Assembly (NCBI RefSeq): GCF_023242475.1
Contig: NZ_JALJFG010000016.1
Span: 51,739 to 115,738 of the forward strand
Source: Pseudomonas sp. MWU15-20650
GTDB taxonomy: Bacteria > Pseudomonadota > Gammaproteobacteria > Pseudomonadales > Pseudomonadaceae
Direction: 5' to 3'
Length of the DNA: 64,000 bases
In this document: piece after piece, positions 46,460-54,585 of the stretch
Numbering within the stretch: the first letter of the stretch is position 1
Layout: every line of letters begins with the position of its first letter
Notes under the pieces: model-generated
Databases searched by the model: none
What the model saw: only the letters and a program-made list of their open reading frames with translations
What the model was told of the DNA's origin: nothing
Translations under genes and position numbers: made by a program

Positions 46460-47410
46460 TTAAATAACCTCCAGGTACGAGCTGTGGATGGCCCTTGCCA
46501 GCTCGCGCACGGTGTCGATGAAGCCCGTGAGCCGGCGGTGCAAGCCGTCGTCGAGAATCTCATCAATCCCGGTATAGCGCAGCCGCGCTTCGAACTCCGC
46601 GGCCAGGCGCTGCGCCGTGCGCCCATAACTGCCGGGCAGGTCCGCGAGGATATGGCTCAACTCCTCGACACACGCATGCAAGGAGCGCGGCACATCACTG
46701 CGCAGCAACAGCAACTCCGACACCGAACGCGCATTCAAGGCATTGGGGTACAACTCGGTATACGCCTCGAACGATGACAACGCGCGCAGCAGGGCGCTCC
46801 ACTGGTAATAGCCACGTGCCGACAGGTCGCTGACTTCTTCTGACTCTTCACCGAACATCTCGTAGCGCGCATCCAGCAGGCGCAAGGTGTTGTCTGCGCG
46901 TTCGACAAACGTGCCCAGGCGAATGAAGCGATAGGCGTCATTGCGCATGATGGTGCCCGACGTTGCCCCCCGGAACAGGTGCGAGCGCTGCTTGACCCAG
47001 TCACAGAAGTGGCTGATGCCGTGCCGCGCCAGGCCGCCGGCGGCGATGCTGCGCATTTCCAGCCAGGTGGCATTGAGGTTCTCCCACATATCGGCGGTGA
47101 TGCGCCCGCGTACCGCATGGGCATTGCCCCGGGCGGCGCGCAGGCAGTTGTAGATGCTGGCGGGGTTTTCTTCGTCGAGGGCGAAGAAGTGCAGCATGCG
47201 CATCGCGTCCAGCTGCTTATGGCGTTCCAGGTAGCTGTCGAGGGTGCCACTGCTGAGCAACGACATCGCCAGTTCGTCCAGGCCATCGCTGCGCCCGGCC
47301 TGGGGCATCAACGACAGCGAGTAACTGACCTCCAGCATGCGCGCCAGGTTCTCGGCGCGCTCCAGGTAGCGGGACATCCAGTACAGATCTGCGGCGGTTC
47401 TACTCAGCAT
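46460..47410 (-). CDS. Alpha-E domain protein (DUF403)
   Basis: 316 residues, all alpha-helical. It starts MLSRTAADLYWMSRYLERAE, the DUF403 signature, and has ...ARGNAHAVRGRITADMWENL. Genes of this family almost always follow an atypical ATP-grasp gene, as here (two bases apart). They are thought to form a peptide-modification or peptide-synthesis system, often with a transglutaminase-like protease. That third partner is not in this window. Confidence 0.93.
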   Translation of the reverse strand: MLSRTAADLYWMSRYLERAENLARMLEVSYSLSLMPQAGRSDGLDELAMSLLSSGTLDSYLERHKQLDAMRMLHFFALDEENPASIYNCLRAARGNAHAVRGRITADMWENLNATWLEMRSIAAGGLARHGISHFCDWVKQRSHLFRGATSGTIMRNDAYRFIRLGTFVERADNTLRLLDARYEMFGEESEEVSDLSARGYYQWSALLRALSSFEAYTELYPNALNARSVSELLLLRSDVPRSLHACVEELSHILADLPGSYGRTAQRLAAEFEARLRYTGIDEILDDGLHRRLTGFIDTVRELARAIHSSYLEVI

Positions 47411-47412
47411 AC

Positions 47413-48822
47413 TCAGCCCTCCACCACCCAGGTGTCCTTGGTTCCGCCGCCTTGCGACGAGTTGACGATCAACGAGCCTTCCTTCAGCGCCACACGGGTC
47501 AAGCCTCCGGGTACCAGACGGGTTTCCTTGCCCGAGAGCACGAACGGGCGCAGGTCGATATGCCGGGGCGCAATGCCGTTTTCGACAAACGTCGGGCAGG
47601 TGGACAGGCTCAGGGTTGGCTGGGCGATATAGGCATGGGGGCGGGCCTTGATGCGCTGACGGAAATCTTCGATTTCGGCCGCGCTGGACGCCGGCCCCAC
47701 CAGCATGCCGTAGCCACCTGAGCCTTGGGTTTCCTTGACCACCAGTTCCGGCAAATGCGCCAGCACATGGGACAGTTCATCCGGCTTGCGGCACTGGAAG
47801 GTCGGCACGTTCTGCAGGATCGGTTCTTCATCCAGGTAGAAGCGGATCATTTCCGGTACGTAGGGGTAGATCGACTTGTCATCGGCCACGCCGGTGCCGA
47901 TGGCGTTGGCCAGCACCACATTGCCGGCGCAGTAGGCGGCCACCAGGCCGGGCACGCCGAGCATCGACTCGGGGTTGAACGCCTGTGGGTCGAGGAAGGC
48001 ATCATCGATGCGCCGGTAGATCACATCCACGGCCTTGGGACCGTCGGTGGTGCGCATGAACACCTTGAGGTCGTGCACGAACAGGTCGGCACCTTCCACC
48101 AGTTCCACGCCCATTTCCCGCGCCAGGAAGGCATGCTCGAAGAACGCACTGTTAAAACGCCCTGGTGTCAGGACGACGACGTTGGGGTTGTCCAGGCGGC
48201 TCGAACTTTTCAGGGTCTTGAGCAGCAGGTTGGGGTAGTGGTCCACCGGCGCGATGCGCTGCTTGGCGAACACTTCGGGGAACAGGCGCATCATCATCTT
48301 GCGGTCTTCGAGCATGTAGCTCACGCCGCTGGGGGTGCGCAGGTTGTCTTCAAGCACGTAGTAGGTGCCATCGCCGTCGCGCACCAGGTCCACCCCGGAG
48401 ATATGCGAGTAGAGGTCGCGGTGCAGGTCGAGCCCGACCATCGCCTGCTGGTAACCCTCGTTGCCCAGCACCTGGTCTGCCGGAATGATCCCGGCCTTGA
48501 TGATGCGCTGGTCGTGGTAGATGTCGGCGAGGAACAAGTTGAGCGCATTGACCCGCTGGATGCAGCCGCGTTCGATCACCTGCCACTCGCTGGCGGGGAT
48601 GCTGCGGGGAATGATGTCGAAGGGGATCAGGCGCTCGGTGTCTTGCTCGTCACCGTAGAGGGTGAAGGTGATGCCGGCGCGGTGGAACAGCAGGTCGGCT
48701 TCGCGGCGACGCTGGGCCAGCAGTTCCGGCGGCGTGTTGGCCAGCCAGCGGGAGAAATCCTGATAGTGCGCACGGCAGGCGCCGTTTGCGTCATTCATTT
48801 CATCAAAGAAAGATCGAGCCAT
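47413..48822 (-). CDS. Circularly permuted ATP-grasp type 2 protein (DUF404/DUF407)
   Basis: 469 residues. It begins MARSFFDEMNDANGACRAHY. Conserved blocks are DIIPRSIPASEWQVIERGCI, QRVNALNLFLADIYHDQRI, RPDGSYYVLEDNLR-like DGTYYVLEDNLRTPSGVSYM and VVKETQGSGGYGMLVGP. It is an ATP-dependent carboxylate-amine ligase-like enzyme of unknown substrate. It is co-transcribed with the alpha-E gene two bases downstream. Confidence 0.94.
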   Translation of the reverse strand: MARSFFDEMNDANGACRAHYQDFSRWLANTPPELLAQRRREADLLFHRAGITFTLYGDEQDTERLIPFDIIPRSIPASEWQVIERGCIQRVNALNLFLADIYHDQRIIKAGIIPADQVLGNEGYQQAMVGLDLHRDLYSHISGVDLVRDGDGTYYVLEDNLRTPSGVSYMLEDRKMMMRLFPEVFAKQRIAPVDHYPNLLLKTLKSSSRLDNPNVVVLTPGRFNSAFFEHAFLAREMGVELVEGADLFVHDLKVFMRTTDGPKAVDVIYRRIDDAFLDPQAFNPESMLGVPGLVAAYCAGNVVLANAIGTGVADDKSIYPYVPEMIRFYLDEEPILQNVPTFQCRKPDELSHVLAHLPELVVKETQGSGGYGMLVGPASSAAEIEDFRQRIKARPHAYIAQPTLSLSTCPTFVENGIAPRHIDLRPFVLSGKETRLVPGGLTRVALKEGSLIVNSSQGGGTKDTWVVEG

Positions 48823-49228
48823 TCCAGTACCTTGTCAGTGCCGAGGGACGCCTTGGGGGGCACTGCCGCTTAAAAAAACGCATTTTTTTATGAGCCCGTG
48901 GCGCAGGGTGCCAACAGGCCGGGTCCTTACTTTCTTATGGGGCGGCTCTGGGTCAAGGGGTAACGAATGCTCCTGTTTGCGGGTAGAAGAATGGATAAAG
49001 CAAGGCGTGTGCCGCAATTGTGCTCAGGCGTCGAAAACTGACTGTGTGTGGCGAGCGGGCTTGCCCCGCGTTGGAGTGCGCAGCGCTCCCGCTTTTTTGG
49101 GGCCGCTGCGCAGCCCAGCGCGGGGCACGCCCGCTCGCCGCAGCGCCCCAACTTGGTGCGGGAACAAACTTGAACTTCGCACACGCCCGGTTCTTCTAAC
49201 GAAGCTCGAAACCGTGTGGAGCAACGTC
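48823..49228. other. Intergenic stretch with a REP pair
   Basis: About 400 bases between divergent genes. The reading frame open on the plus strand through here exists because of the GC-rich REP pair at 49047-49143. Apart from that repeat and the promoters that must lie here, nothing is recognised. Confidence 0.5.
49047..49143. repeat. REP pair of the GGCGAG family
   Basis: TGTGGCGAGCGGGCTTGCCC at the left, ACGCCCGCTCGCCGCAG at the right, with inner arms GCGCAGCGCTCCCGC / GCCGCTGCGC. Same type as the copies at 34391 and 49992. Confidence 0.85.
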
Positions 49229-49774
49229 GTGCCCAGAATCATCGCGCCCAACACCCCGCAGGCGGCCCTGGACGATCACAGTGAACACAACGCCAAGATC
49301 TTCGGCTCCCCCAAGGACCGCCTCGACTTCTATCGCCGCGAGATCCAATACGAAACCAGCATCCTGGCCAACCGCACCGACGCCTACCTCACGGCGCAAT
49401 CGTTTCTGGTGATCGCCTTTGTGTCCGGCATGGGTAACCTGAACCCGGAATGGGGCAAGCTGTTCACCCTGGTGGTGCCGGTGTTCCTGGTGTTGCTTGG
49501 CATACTCAGCTCGCTGAATGCCTGGCCAGGTATTCGCGCAGCCTACGAAATCATCGACCACTGGCACTACAAGCAAAGTGAGCTGCTGCGCAGTGAGCCG
49601 GTGATGGGCCTGGCCTACGACGATTCGCCGCTGTTCTGCGAGACCGAGTCGTCACACAAGGGCTATCGCAAGTCGCTGCTATTCTCAATGCGTGCGCCCT
49701 GGCTTTTTATGGTGTTCTGGCTGGTGCTGGGGGCCTACGCGTTCTATATCCAGGTGGACAACCCGATTTCCTGA
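49229..49774 (+). CDS. Two-TM inner-membrane protein of unknown function
   Basis: 181 residues if the start is the GTG at 49229, seven bases after GGAG. The same frame is open to 48890 but only through a REP repeat. A soluble N-terminal part (DHSEHNAKIFGSPKDRLDFY) is followed by two membrane helices at about 85-105 (LFTLVVPVFLVLLGILSSL) and 155-175 (APWLFMVFWLVLGAYAFYI). It resembles widespread hypothetical membrane proteins; function unknown. Confidence 0.75.
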   Translation: MPRIIAPNTPQAALDDHSEHNAKIFGSPKDRLDFYRREIQYETSILANRTDAYLTAQSFLVIAFVSGMGNLNPEWGKLFTLVVPVFLVLLGILSSLNAWPGIRAAYEIIDHWHYKQSELLRSEPVMGLAYDDSPLFCETESSHKGYRKSLLFSMRAPWLFMVFWLVLGAYAFYIQVDNPIS

Positions 49775-49786
49775 GAGGCGAGGGCC

Positions 49787-49924
49787 ATGTCGAAAGAACC
49801 GGAAGACGACGAACTCAACGACCCAGGTAACGAAGACCCGGGTTCGCTGATGGATGATGCCCAGGTGCCGTTGCGCGAGCCGGATGACACTGCGCAGGCG
49901 GGCGAGCCTGAGCATCAGGACTGA
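49787..49924 (+). CDS. Tiny acidic protein (45 residues)
   Basis: ATG at 49787 after GAGGCGAGGG, 12 bases behind the two-TM protein gene. The product (MSKEPEDDELNDPGNEDPGS, then LMDDAQVPLREPDD...) is strongly acidic, rich in D, E and P, with no hydrophobic segment and probably disordered. The good ribosome-binding site and the close spacing suggest co-expression with the upstream gene. No family is recognised. Confidence 0.55.
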   Translation: MSKEPEDDELNDPGNEDPGSLMDDAQVPLREPDDTAQAGEPEHQD

Positions 49925-50204
49925 CGTGTATCCTGGCTACCGAGCGGCCAAATGCGGGTCAGCCGAACACTGGAGCGAGTCACCGCTAACCTGTGGCGAG
50001 GGAGCTTGCTCCCGTTGGACGGCGTAGCCGTCCCCTGCTTTTTAAACAAAGAGCGGGGCCGCTTCGCGCCCCAGCGGGAGCGAGCTCGCCACTGTTACGG
50101 TGTTCCGTTTGATTGACTGGCATACATCCGGGTATGTCGAGGGTTACAAAAACACTGGCAACGACCTGTTCACTCGATAAACGACACCCCTCCAAACTTA
50201 CCCA
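49925..50204. other. Intergenic region with a REP pair
   Basis: About 280 bases ahead of the TetR-linked cluster. It contains the REP pair at 49992-50092; the right part should hold the promoter of the fusion gene at 50300. Confidence 0.5.
49992..50092. repeat. REP pair of the GGCGAGGG family
   Basis: TGTGGCGAGGGAGCTTGCTC at the left and GAGCGAGCTCGCCAC at the right as inverted arms, with inner arms GGACGGCGTAGCCGTCC and GGGGCCGCTTCGCGCCCC. Same type as 34391 and 49047. Confidence 0.88.
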
Positions 50205-50220
50205 TTGAACGACTGTTCAG
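50205..50220. promoter_or_regulatory. Probable TetR operator upstream of the fusion gene
   Basis: TTGAACGACTGTTCAG matches 13 of 16 bases of the perfect palindrome TTGAACAGCTGTTCAA at 56129, which lies at the TetR promoter. It sits 80 bases before the ATG of the aminotransferase-ATPase gene. Confidence 0.65.
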
Positions 50221-50299
50221 TTTGAACTATGTTGACCGCATCCACCCGTTTACACCTGAGCGGGTTCGCGCTTTTTCTTCTTGAACGAGAGGCTCTGGC

Positions 50300-52294
50300 A
50301 TGCGGTTTTCCCCCTTCGTTGAGCGAATTGCAGGGCAGGGCGTCGCCGCCTGGGACATCCACCACGCCGCGTTCCACGCTGCCAGCCAGGGCGAAGACAT
50401 CATCATCCTCAGCGTCGGCGACCCCGATTTCGCCACGCCGTCCTTCATCACCGACGCCGCCGTCAACGCCTTGCGCGAAGGCGATACCCACTACACTGAA
50501 ATTCCCGGTCGCCCGGCACTGCGTGAGGCGGTCGCGGCGCGCTACAGCCAGACCCTGGCCCGCCCGGTGAGCGCCGAAAGCGTGATCATCGTGCCCGGCG
50601 CACAGAACGCCCTGTTCGTCAGTTCGCTGTGCTTGTTGCAGGCGGGCGACGAAGTGCTGGTACTTGACCCGATGTACGTGACGTACGAGGCCACGCTCAA
50701 GGCCAGCGGTGCCACCCTGGTACGGGTGCCGTGTTCGCCTGAGTCGGGTTTCCGCCTGGATGCACAGTTGCTCGCCGCGGCGATCACCCCGCGCACCCGG
50801 GCGATTTTCTTTTCCAACCCGAACAACCCCACCGGTGTGGTGCTCAACCCACAGGAACTGCAAGCTATCGCGGATCTGGCCATCGCCCATGACCTCTGGG
50901 TGGTGGTGGATGAGGTCTACGAAAGCCTGGTGTTCGACGGTGAGTACCACAGCCTCGCCGCGTTGCCGGGCATGGCTGAGCGCTGCATCGTGATCGGCAG
51001 CCTGTCCAAATCCCACGCCATGACCGGCTGGCGCATCGGCTGGATCATTGCCGCGCCGCAGATGGTGACCCACGCAGAAACCCTGGTGTTGAGCATGCTG
51101 TATGGCTTGCCCGGCTTCGTAATGGCGGCGGCGACCGCGGCGGTGTTGGCCCATGACGACGTGACCGTGGGCATGCGCGAAATCTACCGCCGCCGCCGTG
51201 ACCTGGTGGTGGCGGGCCTCGGCGCCTGCCCGGGGATCAAGGTGCAAGCACCGCAAGCGGGCATGTTCGTGCTGGTGGATGTCCGCGGCACCGGCTTGGG
51301 CTCCCTGGATTTTGCCTGGCGCCTGTTCCGTGAAGCGGGGGTGTCTGTGCTCGATGCCGCGGCCTTTGGCGAACCGGCCCAAGGGTTTGTCCGGCTGTCT
51401 TTCACGCTGGGTGAGGAGCGCTTGAGCCAGGCGTGCCAGCGTATCGCAACGTTTGTGGCCAAGCTGGCGGGTGAGCCGCGTATCAACGCCGTGCCGAAGG
51501 TCGAAGTCGCACCACCGGCCGATGCCAGGAAGATGATCGACGTCATCGACCTGCATAAGCGCTTCGGCAATATCGAAGTGCTCAAGGGCATCTCCCTCAC
51601 GGCCCACGAAGGCGAAGTGATCTCGCTGATCGGCGCCAGCGGTTCGGGCAAAAGTACCTTGCTGCGTTGCATCAACATGCTCGAAGTCCCCGACCAGGGC
51701 AGCATCCATGTCGATGGCGAGCCCATCAAGCTGAACTATGGCTGCCCCGGGGCGCCGCTGGTGGCCGACGCCAAGCAACTGGTGCGTATCCGCTCGACCT
51801 TGGGCATGGTGTTCCAGAACTTCAACCTCTGGCCCCACCGCACGGTGTTGGAAAACCTCATCGAGGCACCGATCCAGGTGCTGCGCGAAAGCCGCAGTGA
51901 AGCAATAGAGCGCGCCGAAGCCTTGCTTGACCGCGTGGGCCTGGCCGCCAAACGCAACGAATACCCGGCGTTTCTTTCCGGCGGCCAGCAACAGCGGGTG
52001 GCGATCGCCCGCGCGCTGGCCATGCGGCCCAAAGTGATGCTGTTCGACGAACCCACGTCGGCCCTCGACCCTGAATTGGTGGGCGAAGTGCTGCGCGTGA
52101 TCCGCTCCCTGGCCGAAGAAGGCCGCACCATGATCCTGGTCACCCATGAAATGGCCTTCGCCCGGGATGTGTCATCCAAAGTGGCTTTTCTGCACCAAGG
52201 CATGATCGAGGAAGCCGGTTCGCCGGACTCGGTGTTTATCAACCCACGCAGTGAGCGTTGCCGGCAGTTCGTCAACGCGCATCAAACTCGCTAA
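50300..52294 (+). CDS. Fusion of PLP aminotransferase and amino-acid ABC ATPase
   Basis: 664 residues in one unbroken frame. Residues 1-395 are a complete class I/II aminotransferase: SNPNNPTG (172-179), DEVYE (204-208), PLP lysine Lys237 in SLSKSHAMTGWRIGW and Arg365 in GFVRLSF. Residues 412-660 are a HisP/GlnQ-type ATPase: Walker A GASGSGKS (445-452), signature LSGGQQQ (559-565) and Walker B VMLFDEP (579-585). The linker is short (about 397-411). A free ATPase would normally begin at Met412, so an internal start there (51533) is possible, but the spacing to AGGA is poor. The binding protein and two permeases follow. Confidence 0.9.
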   Translation: MRFSPFVERIAGQGVAAWDIHHAAFHAASQGEDIIILSVGDPDFATPSFITDAAVNALREGDTHYTEIPGRPALREAVAARYSQTLARPVSAESVIIVPGAQNALFVSSLCLLQAGDEVLVLDPMYVTYEATLKASGATLVRVPCSPESGFRLDAQLLAAAITPRTRAIFFSNPNNPTGVVLNPQELQAIADLAIAHDLWVVVDEVYESLVFDGEYHSLAALPGMAERCIVIGSLSKSHAMTGWRIGWIIAAPQMVTHAETLVLSMLYGLPGFVMAAATAAVLAHDDVTVGMREIYRRRRDLVVAGLGACPGIKVQAPQAGMFVLVDVRGTGLGSLDFAWRLFREAGVSVLDAAAFGEPAQGFVRLSFTLGEERLSQACQRIATFVAKLAGEPRINAVPKVEVAPPADARKMIDVIDLHKRFGNIEVLKGISLTAHEGEVISLIGASGSGKSTLLRCINMLEVPDQGSIHVDGEPIKLNYGCPGAPLVADAKQLVRIRSTLGMVFQNFNLWPHRTVLENLIEAPIQVLRESRSEAIERAEALLDRVGLAAKRNEYPAFLSGGQQQRVAIARALAMRPKVMLFDEPTSALDPELVGEVLRVIRSLAEEGRTMILVTHEMAFARDVSSKVAFLHQGMIEEAGSPDSVFINPRSERCRQFVNAHQTR

Positions 52295-52318
52295 TTCCAT
52301 AAAAAGACGGGGCACATC

Positions 52319-53173
52319 ATGAAATCCAAACCCATGGCAAGGTGGTTGAGCAGTGCAGTGTTGATGTTGGTTGCAGGTTTTACCCTGGCGGCGGAGAAAC
52401 CCATTGTGTTTGCGGTGGCGGCCGAACCCTATCCACCGTTCACCATAAAAGGCGGCAACGGCGAGTGGTCGGGTTTTGAAGTGGACCTGATCCACAAACT
52501 CTGTGCGGGCATGAAAGCCGAGTGCCAGATCAAGGAAGTGGCGTGGGACGGCATCATCCCCTCACTGTTGGCGAAGAAGATCGACGTGATCTTCTCTTCG
52601 ATGTCAGTCACCGATGAACGCGAAAAACAGATCGCCTTCAGCCGTGCCTACTACGACTCGTTATTGGGCGTGGCGGGGCCCAAAGGCAGCGAGGTGGACA
52701 TCTCCCCAGCGGGGCTCAAGGGCAAGTTGATCGGCGTGCAGATCTCCACCGTCAGCGCCAATTACCTGAAGAAGTATTACGAGAACATCGCCGACCTCAA
52801 GTACTACGACACCCAGGAGTCGGCCAACGCGGACCTGATCGCCGGGCGCATCGACTACATGATGGCCGACGACACGGCCATCGCCATGATGGTCAAGACT
52901 CCGGAGGCCAGTGGCCTGGCCCATATCGCCAGTGTGCCGTATGACCCGATCATTGGCCGTGGCGTCGGCGCCGGTTTGCGCAAGGAAGACGTCGCGCTCA
53001 AGGTCCGGTTGGACAAAGCCATCGGCGAGTTGCTGGTGAGCAAAGACTATGACGACCTGTCCGAGCACTATTTCGGCCTCTCCGTCAGCCCGTGCAAGCG
53101 TGGCGATACCCCGGCGTTCGTGAGCAAGACCTGCGACAGCCCGTACCCGCCCATCGCCCAGAAGACCGAATAA
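52319..53173 (+). CDS. Amino-acid ABC transporter periplasmic binding protein
   Basis: 284 residues with a signal peptide (MARWLSSAVLMLVAGFTLAA region). It is a family 3 binding protein: PIVFAVAAEPYPPFTIKGGN, WSGFEVDLIHKLCAGMKAEC, and DVIFSSMSVTDEREKQIAFS. It binds a polar amino acid or derivative and delivers it to the permeases encoded next. It is 24 bases behind the fusion gene. Confidence 0.93.
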   Translation: MKSKPMARWLSSAVLMLVAGFTLAAEKPIVFAVAAEPYPPFTIKGGNGEWSGFEVDLIHKLCAGMKAECQIKEVAWDGIIPSLLAKKIDVIFSSMSVTDEREKQIAFSRAYYDSLLGVAGPKGSEVDISPAGLKGKLIGVQISTVSANYLKKYYENIADLKYYDTQESANADLIAGRIDYMMADDTAIAMMVKTPEASGLAHIASVPYDPIIGRGVGAGLRKEDVALKVRLDKAIGELLVSKDYDDLSEHYFGLSVSPCKRGDTPAFVSKTCDSPYPPIAQKTE

Positions 53174-53174
53174 G

Positions 53175-53879
53175 ATGTTCGACCTCCTCAGTTTCGGCGA
53201 ACAGGGATGGGGTAACGCACTGCTCAAAGGGTTATGGATGACCCTGCAAATTTCTGCCGGCGCGTTTGCCGTCGGTGTGTTGATCGGCCTGGTGGTGGCT
53301 TGCGCCAAGCTCAGTGCACCGCGCCCGATTGCCCTGTTGATGCGCGGTTACACCACGGCGTTTCGCGCGGTGCCGGAACTGCTGCTGATCCTGTTGCTGT
53401 ATTACGCAGGCTCCATGGGCCTCAACGCCTTGATGCTCGGGTTGGGGTATGAACAGGTGAATATCAGCGGCCCACTGGTTGCGATCCTGGTGCTGGGGTT
53501 GGTGCAGGGCGCCTACGCCTCGGAGATTTTCCGCGCGGCGATCCTGGCGATTCCCCACGGCCAGATCGAAGCCGCGCGGGCCTTTGGCTTGAGCGGCGTG
53601 GGCCTGTTCCGCCGGGTGACGTTGCCGATCATGGCCCCGTACGCCCTGGCGGGCATGTCCAACCTGTGGATCAACCTGATCAAGGACAGTGCGCTGATCA
53701 GCGTGGTCGGCACTAATGAACTGTTGTACACCGCCAAGCAGGCGGCCGGTTCCACGCGCCAATACTTACTGTTTTATCTCACGGCCGCCGCCTTGTATTA
53801 CCTGGTGACGCTGGCTTCCAACCACCTGTCCGGGCGCCTGGAGCGACGTATTCGTCGCTGGATGCCGGCTGTCGAGTGA
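53175..53879 (+). CDS. Amino-acid ABC transporter permease (HisQ-like)
   Basis: 234 residues, about five membrane helices. It has the polar-amino-acid permease pattern (LLKGLWMTLQISAGAFAVGV; YTTAFRAVPELLLILLLYY) and the EAA loop EAARAFGLSGVGLFRRVTLP, which contacts the ATPase. It starts one base after the binding-protein stop. Confidence 0.93.
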   Translation: MFDLLSFGEQGWGNALLKGLWMTLQISAGAFAVGVLIGLVVACAKLSAPRPIALLMRGYTTAFRAVPELLLILLLYYAGSMGLNALMLGLGYEQVNISGPLVAILVLGLVQGAYASEIFRAAILAIPHGQIEAARAFGLSGVGLFRRVTLPIMAPYALAGMSNLWINLIKDSALISVVGTNELLYTAKQAAGSTRQYLLFYLTAAALYYLVTLASNHLSGRLERRIRRWMPAVE

Positions 53880-53886
53880 GTCGCCC

Positions 53887-54585
53887 ATGCCTGAATGGAT
53901 AAGCTATTACGCCGGGCTGGTCGCCAAGGGGTTGCAGACCACCTTGTCGCTGCTGGCGATCTCGGCAGTGCTGGGGTTTGCCCTGGCGGTGCTGGTGGCA
54001 TTGGCGCGGCTGTCGCGACGCAAGTGGCTGGCCCGCGGCGCACTGGCTTACACCAGCGTGCTGCGGGGCACGCCGCTGCTGATCCAGATCTACATTTTCT
54101 ACTATGGGCTGGGCAGTCTGTTTGCCCAGTTTCCGATGGTGCGGGGCAGCTTCCTATGGCCGTTTCTGCGCGATGGTTACTGGTACATCGTGTTCGCCCT
54201 GGTGCTGTCGGTGGGCGCCTATGTGGGGGAAGTGATTCGCGGCGGCTTGCTGGCAGTGCCCAAGGGTGAGATGGAGGCGGCGTCGGCGTTTGGCATGACC
54301 CCGCGCCAAGCCCTGTTGCGGGTGCGCTTGCCCCGGGCGATGCGCCTGCTCTTGCCGACCTTGGCGGGGGAGACCGTGATGCTGCTCAAGTCCACCGCGT
54401 TAGCCTCGACGATTGCCGTGGTGGACCTGCTGGGTGCGGCCAACGTGGTACGCGCGCAAACCTTGCAGATCTATCAGCCGTTGCTGTTGGTGGCCGGTGT
54501 CTACCTGTGCCTGACCTTCTTGATCGAGGCGGTGTATGCGATTGCCGAACGCCGTGGCACACCCCTGCGCAGGGCGGCCGGGTGA
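53887..54585 (+). CDS. Amino-acid ABC transporter permease (HisM-like)
   Basis: 232 residues, second membrane subunit. It has the typical N-terminus (GLQTTLSLLAISAVLGFALA), YTSVLRGTPLLIQIYIFYYG and the EAA loop EAASAFGMTPRQALLRVRLP. It forms a heterodimer with the preceding permease and works with the fused ATPase. Its stop overlaps the GTG of the next gene. Confidence 0.93.
   Translation: MPEWISYYAGLVAKGLQTTLSLLAISAVLGFALAVLVALARLSRRKWLARGALAYTSVLRGTPLLIQIYIFYYGLGSLFAQFPMVRGSFLWPFLRDGYWYIVFALVLSVGAYVGEVIRGGLLAVPKGEMEAASAFGMTPRQALLRVRLPRAMRLLLPTLAGETVMLLKSTALASTIAVVDLLGAANVVRAQTLQIYQPLLLVAGVYLCLTFLIEAVYAIAERRGTPLRRAAG

Noticed and set aside
48890..49228. N-terminal extension of the two-TM protein
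   Set aside because: It reads through a REP pair and has no conserved features; a GGAG-supported GTG lies at 49229.
9501..50092. Repeated palindromes considered as CRISPR repeats
   Set aside because: They are scattered single units with inverted arms, not regularly spaced direct repeats, and no cas gene is present.
50198..52147. 649-codon open frame antisense to the fusion gene
   Set aside because: Sense strand encodes two complete enzymes; the antisense product has no domain and is rich in H, R, G and Q.
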